Source: an uncultured bacterium
GTDB lineage: Bacteria > Verrucomicrobiota > Lentisphaeria > Victivallales > UBA1829
Length of the DNA: 34,759 nt
Assembly: GCA_900549415.1 (NCBI GenBank)
Contig: URNX01000034.1
Location: 1-34,759 of the forward strand
Reading direction: 5' to 3'
How positions within the stretch are numbered: position 1 is the first letter of the stretch; every line of letters starts with the position of its first letter. A program made the translations under genes and the position numbers. Shown in pieces: positions 1-6,946 of the stretch. The notes under the pieces were generated by a model. That model saw only the letters and a program-made list of their open reading frames with translations, made no database searches and was not told the DNA's origin.

Positions 1-33
1 TGTTTCATAATAATATGCAATCCCCCAATAACA

Positions 34-45
34 TGAGCCAGACGA
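34..45 (+). repeat. 12-bp direct repeat, left copy
   Basis: TGAGCCAGACGA occurs here and again at 252-263, so the two copies bracket the cysteine-rich KTR gene. The right copy begins with that gene's stop codon. Confidence 0.55.
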
Positions 46-80
46 TCACGCTGAGCCAATTTAATATGAAGGAATCGTGC

Positions 81-254
81 ATGGATGAGACAAAAGAGGA
101 TTCTCTATGGATTTATTGCCCGGTTTGCGGAGGTAAAACGCGAACCAAGGTGTGCAAAGAGACAGTACTGGTAAAATTCCCGCTCTACTGTCCAAAGTGC
201 AAAAAGGAAATCAAAATTGATGTTGTACAACTGAAAATTGTAGTGAGCGAGTGA
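81..254 (+). CDS. cysteine-rich KTR-family small protein
   Basis: A 57-residue protein with two CPxC knuckles (CPVC near residue 13 and CPKC near residue 38) and the family-naming KTR motif just after the first knuckle, so it is probably a small zinc-ribbon protein. Its function is unknown. Members of this family are usually found in Firmicutes conjugative transposons near tetracycline-resistance cargo; that is family knowledge, not visible here. I chose the ATG at 81 over in-frame ATGs at 15, 33 and 66 because GAAGGAA (68-74) lies at the right distance before it. Base composition is visibly more AT-rich than the following genes. The protein ends in IVVSE and stops, whereas the +1 frame from 253 reads EPDERTQS, which resembles the conserved tail of the family, so the C-terminus may be frameshifted. 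A terminator follows directly. Confidence 0.75.
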   Translation: MDETKEDSLWIYCPVCGGKTRTKVCKETVLVKFPLYCPKCKKEIKIDVVQLKIVVSE

Positions 255-263
255 GCCAGACGA
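252..263 (+). repeat. 12-bp direct repeat, right copy
   Basis: Exact second copy of TGAGCCAGACGA (first at 34-45). It overlaps the TGA stop of the KTR gene and is followed within 10 bases by the terminator stem. Confidence 0.55.
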
Positions 264-271
264 AAGAACGC

Positions 272-315
272 AGAGCCTGCTTCCCCTTATCCAAGGGGAG
301 ACAGGCTCTTTTTTT
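272..315 (+). terminator. Rho-independent terminator after the KTR gene
   Basis: AGAGCCTG (272-279) pairs with CAGGCTCT (302-309), with further inner pairing of TCCCCTT with AAGGGGA, and seven T follow (309-315). The T tract lies only on the plus side, so it serves the KTR gene and not the converging acetyltransferase. The 80 bases from here to the end of that gene hold nothing I recognise. Confidence 0.85.
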
Positions 316-397
316 CTTCAACTTTTCCGGCATTTTGCTTGCGGTGTCTTCTTTTTGTTGGAAATTTGCGGAGAAATATTCCAGATGCTGTTTTGCG

Positions 398-862
398 TTA
401 TTCTTTTACAAGGTGTTTGCGGTAGATGCGGGAGGTTTCGCCCCAGGGGTGATGACCGAAACCGATAAACTCAAATCCGGATTTCTCGTAGTAGCCGATG
501 TGGTCGGTGCAGCAGAAAAGATCCGTGTAGCCAAGACGGAGACTCTCCGAGACAAGATGCTCAATCAGACGGAAACCCAGGCGGGCGCCGCGGAAAGAGG
601 GCTCGATTCGAAGAGCGCAGAGCCACGGCGTTAAATCCATCCGGCTGATGAAGTCGTTCGGAATCAGACCGGCTCCGCCGATAACCGTGTGATCCGGCGA
701 GAACGCCAGATACCACTGCGGGAGAGGGCCTGCAGCTGTCAGCGCACTGGTCATGCAGTCGCGGTAAATCTCCGGATTGCCCCAGTTCGCGGAAAAATAG
801 GAGATGAATCGCTCCAGCTCCTCCGGATGTTCCCGCAGGGAATGGATGATGAAATTTCCCAT
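398..862 (-). CDS. GNAT family N-acetyltransferase
   Basis: A 154-residue single-domain protein. The segment RIEPSFRGARLGFRLIEHLV (residues 86-105) matches the acetyl-CoA binding motif A of GNAT enzymes (beta strand 4, R-G-x-x-x-G loop, helix 3), followed by YYEKSGFEFIGF, the usual GNAT C-terminal strand with a YxxxGF signature. The substrate cannot be read from the sequence. I chose the ATG at 862 because the longer upstream frame only shadows mnmE and because GGAAAG, made from the last codons of mnmE, lies 10 bases before it. Seven bases separate it from the mnmE stop, so it is the second gene of an mnmE operon. Confidence 0.85.
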   Translation of the reverse strand: MGNFIIHSLREHPEELERFISYFSANWGNPEIYRDCMTSALTAAGPLPQWYLAFSPDHTVIGGAGLIPNDFISRMDLTPWLCALRIEPSFRGARLGFRLIEHLVSESLRLGYTDLFCCTDHIGYYEKSGFEFIGFGHHPWGETSRIYRKHLVKE

Positions 863-869
863 TCTGAAC

Positions 870-2234
870 TCACTTTCCAATGCAGAAGCGTGAGAAAATA
901 TCCTCCAGGACGTCCGGTGTCGCGGATTCGCCCGTGATTGAGGCGATCGAAGCAACAGCCAGACGCAGATTGCTCGCCGCCAGCTCATAAAATTCATGTT
1001 CAATTTCATCGCGGGTGTGCAGAAGCGCGGTGTCCGCTTCCTCCAGCGCGCGGGCGTGGCGCAGGGAGACGGCACACTCCGGTTCGGAGCGGTCGCCGTT
1101 CTTCCAGACCGATTGTTCAAACATTTCCAGAAGTTCCGGAATCCCGTCGCCCGTTTTCGCCGAAACGGCAACGCTCTTATGGCGGCATTCGGGCAGACGG
1201 AAGCCGGCGGGGAGAAGGTCGGTTTTGTTCCAGACAACAATCACATCCGCCTGCGGGGGGACAGTCTCCTCCAGCTTGCGGAGATCGGCGGCGGGGTCGG
1301 CGGCTGCATCCAGAATCCAGAAAACAATTTCCGCCAGATTCAGCGAACTCTTGGAGCGCTCGATTCCCATGCCTTCGACCGCATCGGCGGCATTTTCGCG
1401 GATGCCCGCGGTGTCGGTCAGTTCAACCCGGATTCCGCGGATGCTGGCGGATTCCCGGAGCGTGTCACGCGTGGTGCCGGGAATGTCCGAAACAATCGCG
1501 CGGTCATAGCCGAGAAGACGGTTCAGAAGGCTTGATTTGCCCACGTTCGGTGAACCGGCAATGACAAGGCGGACTCCGTCGCGCAGGATCGCGGAGGACT
1601 CGCGTCCGGAGAGCAGTTTCGCCAGTTCGGCGCGGACGGCATCGACGGTCGCGAGAAGTTCATCGCAGGGTTTCCAGTCGAGATTCTCTTCAGGAAAGTC
1701 GAGACGCGATTCGATTTCCGCGAGCAGGTGGTAGAGTGTTTCGGAAATCGAGCGGACCCGGTCGCCGAGGGCTCCGGAGAGCTGGCGTTCGGCGAGGCGT
1801 CCGGCAGATTCGGATTTGGCGGAAATGAGGTCGGCGACAGCTTCCGCCTGCGTCAGGTCGAGTTTGCCGTTGAGGAATGCGCGCCTGGTGAATTCGCCCG
1901 GCTCGGCGCAGCGGACGAGTCCGGTGCGGAAGATCCGTTCGAGAAGGGCGCGCGGCGCGTATTCGCCGCCGTGGCACTGGATTTCCACAACATCTTCACC
2001 GGTGTAGCTTGCGGGGCCGGGCATGAAGACAGCCATGCAGGTTTCTCCCCGGGCTCCGTCGTCGCGCAGAGTATAGCCGAAAGTCAGCACGCGCGGATGT
2101 TCCGGCGAGAGCGGTTTCCGGGAAGTCCAGACCCGTTTTGAGGCTTCAAGAGCGTCGGGGCCGGAGATGCGGATAATGGCCAGAGCACCTCCCGGAGCGG
2201 TGCAAAGAGCGGCGATTGTGTCATTCTTTCTCAT
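870..2234 (-). CDS. mnmE: tRNA uridine-5-carboxymethylaminomethyl modification GTPase MnmE
   Basis: A 454-residue protein of full family length. It works with MnmG to install cmnm5 at U34 of wobble tRNAs in the cytoplasm. The N-terminal folate-binding domain begins IAALCTAPGGALAIIRISG. The G domain shows the P-loop GSPNVGKS (227-234), switch PGTTRDT (252-258), DTAG (274-277) and the NKTD specificity motif. It ends in the diagnostic FCIGK, whose Cys is essential for modification in this family. A good promoter lies at 2278-2305. The Shine-Dalgarno is weak (AGGA about 12 bases upstream). It is divergent from the TPR gene and followed by the GNAT gene. Confidence 0.97.
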   Translation of the reverse strand: MRKNDTIAALCTAPGGALAIIRISGPDALEASKRVWTSRKPLSPEHPRVLTFGYTLRDDGARGETCMAVFMPGPASYTGEDVVEIQCHGGEYAPRALLERIFRTGLVRCAEPGEFTRRAFLNGKLDLTQAEAVADLISAKSESAGRLAERQLSGALGDRVRSISETLYHLLAEIESRLDFPEENLDWKPCDELLATVDAVRAELAKLLSGRESSAILRDGVRLVIAGSPNVGKSSLLNRLLGYDRAIVSDIPGTTRDTLRESASIRGIRVELTDTAGIRENAADAVEGMGIERSKSSLNLAEIVFWILDAAADPAADLRKLEETVPPQADVIVVWNKTDLLPAGFRLPECRHKSVAVSAKTGDGIPELLEMFEQSVWKNGDRSEPECAVSLRHARALEEADTALLHTRDEIEHEFYELAASNLRLAVASIASITGESATPDVLEDIFSRFCIGK

Positions 2235-2252
2235 TTTTTTGCGGAATCCTGC

Positions 2253-2282
2253 TTGATTTCATAAGATTTTAAGCTATATATT
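2253..2282 (+). promoter_or_regulatory. promoter of the TPR gene
   Basis: TTGATT (2253-2258), an 18-bp spacer and TATATT (2277-2282), about 40 bases before the start codon. It shares five bases of its -10 with the opposing mnmE promoter. Confidence 0.55.
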
Positions 2283-2305
2283 ACCATAAAACTTTTATTT
2301 GTCAA
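2278..2305 (-). promoter_or_regulatory. mnmE promoter
   Basis: On the minus strand TTGACA (complement of 2300-2305), a 16-bp spacer and TAATAT (complement of 2278-2283). The predicted leader is about 35-40 nt. The -10 overlaps the -10 of the divergent TPR-gene promoter. Confidence 0.65.
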
Positions 2306-2324
2306 AAAAAAACGGAGATTTTTC

Positions 2325-3758
2325 ATGGCTATCGTGAAAAAAAGTTTGTCGGAGGTCTCTCCGGCGGTCCGCGCCGCGTTTCAGAAGGCGCAGGATGTTC
2401 TGTCTAAAAACAATCTGGCTTACGGAATCGAGCTGCTGAAGGAAATCGCAAAGAAGGATCCCGGCTTTCTCGACGCCAGAATCATGCTCCGGAAAGCGGA
2501 AAAGACAAAATATGCGCACATGAACCCGATCCAGAAGGTGTTCGCGCATGTCCTCTGCCTGCCGCCGATCCTCAAGGGAGGCGCGCTCGTCGCAAAGAGT
2601 CCGCTGAAGGCGCTCGGATGTGCGGAGGATGCACTTGCAATTAATATCGCATCGCCGCTTGCGTATAATCTGCTGGCGAAAGCGGCGCTCGCGCTTGAGG
2701 CGGGATTCATTGCTGTGGAAGCATACGAAGCCCTTGTGGATCAGAATCCGAAGAACGAGCCGAATCTGCGCAAACTGGCCGAACTCTATGAGGCGGAAGG
2801 TCAGGGCGCAAAGGTGCTGCACATCCGTCAGATTATCGCGGCGAAGTATCCGGACAACCTGGAAGCTCAGGCTGCGCTCCGTGCCGCCGCCGCGCTTGCA
2901 ACCATGGAACAGGGTGCATGGAACGAATCCGGAAGCTCGGTCGCCAAGGCCGCAGCAGCCGCAAAGAAGAACAACAAGGGCAAGGAGGTGCGCGACGACC
3001 GTATCATCCGCGCCGAAGAAGATATCCGCGAGATGATCGGCGTTTACGAAAAACGGGTTGCCGCGGGCGACGAATCGATCGATATGCGCCGCAAACTCGC
3101 CGAACTCTACCAGCGCGACAACCGCTTCCAGGATGCAATCGAGGTCTACGACTGGCTCGTCAAGAAGATGGGTACGCTCGACCCGACCATCGACAAGGCG
3201 ATCGAAGCGTGTCACGTTGCACTCTCCGATCTCAAAGTCAAAGATCTGCAGGCGAAGAACGCTCCGCAGGAGGAGATCGATGCGGAGAAGCAGGCGATCG
3301 CCAAGTACCGTCTCGAACGCGCCGAAGACCGTGTCCGGCTCTACCCGAACGATACGCTCATCCGTTACGACCTCGCGGTTCTCTACTGGGATTTCCGCAT
3401 GCTCGACAAAGCGCTTGAACAGTTCCAGCTCGCGCAGCGCAACCCGCAGAAACGTCTTTCCGCAATCGTCTATCTCGGCCGCTGCTTCGCCGAAAAGAAG
3501 CAGTACGATATGGCTGTGGAGCAGTATGACAAGGCAATTTCCGAAATGCCTGTCATGGACAAGGACAAGATGGAGGCTCTCTATCACCTCGGCGTAACCT
3601 GCGAGGAGATGGGGGACGACAAGCGCGCGATGGAATGCTTCAAGGAGATCTATTCCGCGAATGTCAACTATCTCGATGTCGCCAAGCGCATGGACGCCTA
3701 CTACGCACGAGTCAACGCCGCCCGCGAAAAAGCGAAAGCGGCGGAGGCGGCGCAGTAA
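2325..3758 (+). CDS. TPR-repeat protein of unknown function
   Basis: A 477-residue soluble protein with no signal peptide or clear membrane segment. Tetratricopeptide-like helix pairs run through most of its length, for example PLAYNLLAKAALALEAG near residue 106, LRKLAELYEAEGQ near 149, RRKLAELYQRDNRFQDAIEVY near 255 and ALYHLGVTCEEMGDDKRAMECF near 425. Between the repeat blocks lies an Ala/Lys-rich stretch (residues about 205-220) that looks like a linker. The C-terminus is Ala/Lys-rich. TPR proteins are scaffolds, so a role in assembling a complex is plausible, but the partner is unknown. GGAG (2314-2317) lies 7 bases before the ATG, a clear promoter lies upstream and a strong terminator downstream, so it is a monocistronic unit. 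I do not recognise an orthologue outside this lineage. Confidence 0.85.
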   Translation: MAIVKKSLSEVSPAVRAAFQKAQDVLSKNNLAYGIELLKEIAKKDPGFLDARIMLRKAEKTKYAHMNPIQKVFAHVLCLPPILKGGALVAKSPLKALGCAEDALAINIASPLAYNLLAKAALALEAGFIAVEAYEALVDQNPKNEPNLRKLAELYEAEGQGAKVLHIRQIIAAKYPDNLEAQAALRAAAALATMEQGAWNESGSSVAKAAAAAKKNNKGKEVRDDRIIRAEEDIREMIGVYEKRVAAGDESIDMRRKLAELYQRDNRFQDAIEVYDWLVKKMGTLDPTIDKAIEACHVALSDLKVKDLQAKNAPQEEIDAEKQAIAKYRLERAEDRVRLYPNDTLIRYDLAVLYWDFRMLDKALEQFQLAQRNPQKRLSAIVYLGRCFAEKKQYDMAVEQYDKAISEMPVMDKDKMEALYHLGVTCEEMGDDKRAMECFKEIYSANVNYLDVAKRMDAYYARVNAAREKAKAAEAAQ

Positions 3759-3788
3759 AAGTCCGCATCAAACCGATCCTTTCTTTTG

Positions 3789-3828
3789 CCGGGTTTCAGT
3801 TCTCAGGGACTGGAGCCCGGTTTTTTTT
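3789..3828 (+). terminator. terminator of the TPR gene
   Basis: CCGGG (3789-3793) pairs with CCCGG (3816-3820), extended by CAGT/ACTG pairing inside, and eight T follow (3821-3828). Confidence 0.85.
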
Positions 3829-3830
3829 AT

Positions 3831-4661
3831 TCAGTTTTCGCGCGAGCGGAGACGCCGGTATTCAAGCGGCGTCACGCCGACATTTTCGCGGAAGACTCGT
3901 CCGAAGTAATTGCTGCGGACGAAGCCCGTGCGCGCGGCGATTTCCGCAATGGAGAGCGTTGTGCAGGCGAGCAGGGAGAGCGCATGGTGGAGCCGCATTT
4001 TAGTTAGATAGCGGTTCGGCGGAAGCCCGAGTTCGCGGCGGAACATGCGGTCAAGCGTGGTGCGGTGCAGTCCGAGCTGTTCCGCAAGCATGTTGACGTC
4101 GAATTCTGAATTCTGGTATCCGGAGTGAATCCGGGCGAGGGCGTTGCGGAAGAGCTGTCCCTTCCGGCTCTGCTGTCCCGATTCCTCCTCGCCCATCAGC
4201 CCGATCAGTTCTGTGTAGAGCGCGACGAGGCGGCGCAGGTCGGAGGGCAGAAGACTGTTCAGCGAGCCGCGGATTTCATCGAAGAGATGCACGGGGCATT
4301 TGCCGGAGTTGAGTGCGCCGCGCGGGTATCCGTAGCGGAGAAAAAATTCAGTGGCTCCCGGTCCGTCGAAGGTCGCCCAGTAGACGATGGTCTGCATATC
4401 CGGCGCGGAGAGTTTTGCGCGGTGATCGCCCGGAAGACGATAGATCGCCTGATCCGCCTTGACATTGCAGCGGGTTTCGCCGAAATCAAACACACATTCC
4501 CCCTTTGCAACCCAGCAGAGTTCGACGACGCTTCCCGGGGTCTGTTCCTCGCGGCGCTGTCCGTAGAAGTAGTTGATTCCGCAGGAACGCGGATAGAAGG
4601 GCAGTTTCGCCGCGGGAAGCTCCGGAAAGCCGAGACGCATGACGGTTGTATTTTTGTTCAT
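3831..4661 (-). CDS. AraC-family transcriptional regulator
   Basis: About 276 residues. The C-terminal 100 residues are a typical AraC double helix-turn-helix: the first at FDVNMLAEQLGLHRTTLDRM, the second at TLSIAEIAARTGFVRSNYFG, ending VGVTPLEYRRLR. The N-terminal half has the cupin-like pattern of sugar-sensing AraC proteins (CWVAKGECVFDFGE and then YRLPGDHRAKL). I prefer the ATG at 4661, preceded by AGGAA at 7 bases; an in-frame ATG pair at 4679/4676 would add six residues but has no Shine-Dalgarno. It is transcribed away from the GH2 glycosidase gene and most likely controls it in response to a sugar released by that enzyme; this is inferred from position. Confidence 0.93.
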   Translation of the reverse strand: MNKNTTVMRLGFPELPAAKLPFYPRSCGINYFYGQRREEQTPGSVVELCWVAKGECVFDFGETRCNVKADQAIYRLPGDHRAKLSAPDMQTIVYWATFDGPGATEFFLRYGYPRGALNSGKCPVHLFDEIRGSLNSLLPSDLRRLVALYTELIGLMGEEESGQQSRKGQLFRNALARIHSGYQNSEFDVNMLAEQLGLHRTTLDRMFRRELGLPPNRYLTKMRLHHALSLLACTTLSIAEIAARTGFVRSNYFGRVFRENVGVTPLEYRRLRSREN

Positions 4662-4698
4662 GAAAAGTTCCTGCATCAAAAGTATCTTTTTTGCTTCA

Positions 4699-4726
4699 TA
4701 TATATCATTGAAAAATAAAAAATCAA
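4699..4726 (-). promoter_or_regulatory. promoter of the AraC-family gene
   Basis: Minus strand TTGATT (complement of 4721-4726), 16 bp, TATATA (complement of 4699-4704). It overlaps the divergent GH2 promoter, so one bound regulator could affect both. Confidence 0.5.
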
Positions 4727-4737
4727 GTGCATATTAA
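4708..4737 (+). promoter_or_regulatory. promoter of the GH2 gene
   Basis: TTGAAA (4708-4713), 18 bp, TATTAA (4732-4737), about 40 bases before the chosen start. The spacer is entirely AT-rich, as expected for an activator-dependent promoter. Confidence 0.5.
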
Positions 4738-4777
4738 TCAAAAAGAGAAAATACCCAGGAAAGGAGAAACTCTGAAG

Positions 4778-6493
4778 ATGAAAACGTATCCGCTTTATCC
4801 GGAACGGAATGTGACTGACCTGAACGGCGTCTGGCAGTTCCGTTTCTTTGAAAAGACGTGGCTTGAGGACGTCAATGAAAATTCGTTTGTCCCGAATGAC
4901 ATCATGTGCGTTCCGGGAACGTTCGACACCACGCCCGCGTATCGCTGCAAACGCGGGACCGCGCTTTACCGCCGCGAATTCATGCTGATGAAAGATTCGC
5001 CGCGCGGCATTCTCAAAATCGGCGCAACCGGTCTCCGCGCACGCTTCACGCTCGACGGAAAAGAGATCGGATTCACCAACATGCCGTATACTGATATGGA
5101 ATTTGAAACGGGCGCGCTCAAGGCGGGACGGCATGTGCTTGCCGCCGCAGTCGACAACAATTTCGACAAGCTCAGTTCCACTTTCGGAATGGGCGACCGC
5201 ATGAAAATTTTCCTTCCGTACTACGATTTCTACGGATTCGGCGGATTCTACCGCGGAGTCTCCCTGCATCAGGTGTTTGAGTCAACGATCGACCGCGTGC
5301 AGGTGCGCACGCTCTGCATTAAAACCGGCAAAGTGGCGCTCCGCTTCCTTTTCTCCGGGAAAACGGAGGGAAAACATGCGGTCCGTTTCCGTTTCAACAC
5401 GGAGGAGGCGTTCCGGACGGCGGAAGTTGCGCACGGCGAAACGCTCGAATGCACGGTTCCGGAGTTCCGTCTCTGGACGCCCGAAGCGCCGAATCTCCAC
5501 ACGCTGGAAGTCCACACGGAAAACGACTGCGTCGTCGAGCGTTTCGGCATCCGCACGGTTTCGACGGGAGGAAAACAGATTCTGCTGAACGGGAAGCCGG
5601 TTTATCTGAAGGGGTTCAACCGCCACGAGTCGCATCCCGAATTCGGAGCGGCGACGCCGGACGCGCTGATGCTGGAGGACTTGCAGAACCTGCGTGATCT
5701 GAACTGCAATTTCGTCCGCGGCTGTCACTACGCGCAGGATCAGCGTTTTCTTGACCTCTGCGATGAATTCGGAATGCTGGTGTGGGATGAGAGCCTCGGC
5801 TGGGGCAATTCCGCCGAACAGATGGCGGATCCTGAATTCCAGGAGATCGTCGAGCGCGAAACGCGTCTGATGGTCCGCGACAGCATCAATCATCCTTGCG
5901 TGATCATCTGGGCGTATCTGAACGAAAATAATTCCCAGACGGAGCCCGGATTCCGCATGGGCGAGCGGGTTGTGAAGGCAGTCAAAGAGGAGGATCCGAC
6001 GCGTCTTGTGACATTCGCCTGCAACCACACGTTTGATGACATTACCTCCAAACTGATGGACATTATTTCGTACAACATCTATCCGGGCTGGATCGGCAGC
6101 CACCCGGTCGGCGTCGAGCCGCCGGATGAAATTCCGCCGTTTCAGGAGAAGACGATCGAGTATTTCCGCAAAAACGTTTCCGCCGACAAGCCGATGATCG
6201 TCAGCGAGATGGGCTGCTGCGGCATCTACGGTCAGCACGATATCGCTGCGACGCAGTGGACGGAGGAGTTCCAGGCGGAGTATCTGGACGCCGTCATCCG
6301 TTCGGTCGCGGGAGCGCGGAACGAAGTCTGCGGCATCACGATCTGGCAGTTCACGGATGCGATGAGTTTTCACCGCATGGGAGCGGACATCCGTTCGAAG
6401 CCGCTCGGTCTGAACCTCGCGGGCGTGTTTGACAAGTACCGCCGCCGCAAGCTGGCCGCGGACGTGGTGAAAAAACTCTACAGGAACCTCTGA
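4778..6493 (+). CDS. glycoside hydrolase family 2 protein (beta-glucuronidase/galactosidase-like)
   Basis: A 571-residue enzyme with the GH2 order: jelly-roll sugar-binding domain (about 1-170), immunoglobulin-like domain (about 171-262) and TIM barrel (about 263-571). The family acid/base is E383 in WAYLNEN and the nucleophile E477 in MIVSEMG; LVWDE (335-339) is also typical. It cleaves a beta-glycoside with retention; no signal peptide is visible, so it acts in the cytoplasm on imported oligosaccharides. Overall it resembles beta-glucuronidase, but the position of the carboxylate-binding N-x-K motif reads N546-L-A548, so the Lys is missing and glucuronide specificity is doubtful. The ATG at 4778 follows AAGGAG at 11 bases; an upstream in-frame ATG at 4727 lies within the promoter -10 region. 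It is divergent from the AraC gene. Confidence 0.92.
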   Translation: MKTYPLYPERNVTDLNGVWQFRFFEKTWLEDVNENSFVPNDIMCVPGTFDTTPAYRCKRGTALYRREFMLMKDSPRGILKIGATGLRARFTLDGKEIGFTNMPYTDMEFETGALKAGRHVLAAAVDNNFDKLSSTFGMGDRMKIFLPYYDFYGFGGFYRGVSLHQVFESTIDRVQVRTLCIKTGKVALRFLFSGKTEGKHAVRFRFNTEEAFRTAEVAHGETLECTVPEFRLWTPEAPNLHTLEVHTENDCVVERFGIRTVSTGGKQILLNGKPVYLKGFNRHESHPEFGAATPDALMLEDLQNLRDLNCNFVRGCHYAQDQRFLDLCDEFGMLVWDESLGWGNSAEQMADPEFQEIVERETRLMVRDSINHPCVIIWAYLNENNSQTEPGFRMGERVVKAVKEEDPTRLVTFACNHTFDDITSKLMDIISYNIYPGWIGSHPVGVEPPDEIPPFQEKTIEYFRKNVSADKPMIVSEMGCCGIYGQHDIAATQWTEEFQAEYLDAVIRSVAGARNEVCGITIWQFTDAMSFHRMGADIRSKPLGLNLAGVFDKYRRRKLAADVVKKLYRNL

Positions 6494-6500
6494 GTTCGGA

Positions 6501-6538
6501 AACGGTCCGGACGGAAAGCTGCTGTCCGGACCGTTCTT
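6501..6538 (+). terminator. terminator hairpin after the GH2 gene
   Basis: AACGGTCCGGAC (6501-6512) pairs perfectly with GTCCGGACCGTT (6524-6535), a 12-bp GC-rich stem with an 11-nt loop. The following tract is short (CTTA), so termination may be incomplete. Confidence 0.7.
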
Positions 6539-6559
6539 AAAAAATTCGACAGGGAGAGC

Positions 6560-6587
6560 TTGACTTTTTTTTTGTCGGTTATATATT
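6560..6587 (+). promoter_or_regulatory. promoter of the tad locus
   Basis: TTGACT (6560-6565), 16 bp, TATATT (6582-6587); an alternative TATTAT two bases later gives 18 bp. The start codon of the pilin gene follows after a short leader with AGAGGAG (6605-6611). Confidence 0.65.
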
Positions 6588-6620
6588 ATTCCAAACACCT
6601 AAAAAGAGGAGATTAGCATC

Positions 6621-6872
6621 ATGAAACAGATTACAAAGAAACATGCCGTGATGATGGAATACGTGATCATTGCCGTTTTGATTGCCGCCGCCGTCGTCGT
6701 CGCCGTCATCATGTTCGGCAAGAACGTTTCCAAGGAAATGAATGTCGCCACCCAGGCGATGTCGGATGCGGGCAAAGCCGCGGAAGCCCAGGGCAAGATG
6801 CCGGGAGAGGCCGCCAAGGACATCAAGAAAGCCAGCGAGCACGAAAAGGCCATGCACAATTACGACAAGTGA
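6621..6872 (+). CDS. flp: Flp-like type IVb pilin
   Basis: An 83-residue protein: short basic leader (MKQITKKH), one hydrophobic helix (about residues 9-33) and a polar Ala/Lys-rich tail. The helix begins AVMMEYVIIAV, in which the Glu-Tyr pair falls at +5/+6 if cleavage is after His8, the pattern of Flp pilins. The usual Gly at -1 is replaced by His. It is the first gene after a strong promoter, with AGAGGAG at 9 bases, and is followed by a hairpin that would let the pilin be made in excess over the assembly genes, as is common for major pilins. The downstream peptidase, TadE/G and ATPase genes support the pilin assignment; sequence alone would be weak for so short a protein. Confidence 0.8.
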   Translation: MKQITKKHAVMMEYVIIAVLIAAAVVVAVIMFGKNVSKEMNVATQAMSDAGKAAEAQGKMPGEAAKDIKKASEHEKAMHNYDK

Positions 6873-6886
6873 TTGCATTGTCACAG

Positions 6887-6925
6887 AGGGACGGACGCCA
6901 CCGGGGACCGGAGCTCCGTCCCTGT
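6887..6925 (+). terminator. hairpin between pilin and peptidase genes (partial terminator)
   Basis: AGGGACGGA (6887-6895) pairs with TCCGTCCCT (6915-6923), a 9-bp perfect stem with a 19-nt loop, followed by GTTCTT. The weak T tract suggests partial readthrough into the assembly genes. Confidence 0.6.
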
Positions 6926-6946
6926 TCTTAATCAACGGGGGCGCGG

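Noticed and set aside
2295..3587. A 430-codon minus-strand frame opposite the TPR gene
   Set aside because: The plus-strand frame has promoter, ribosome-binding site, TPR repeats and terminator, whereas the minus frame is low in plausible structure (Leu/Phe/Arg-rich).
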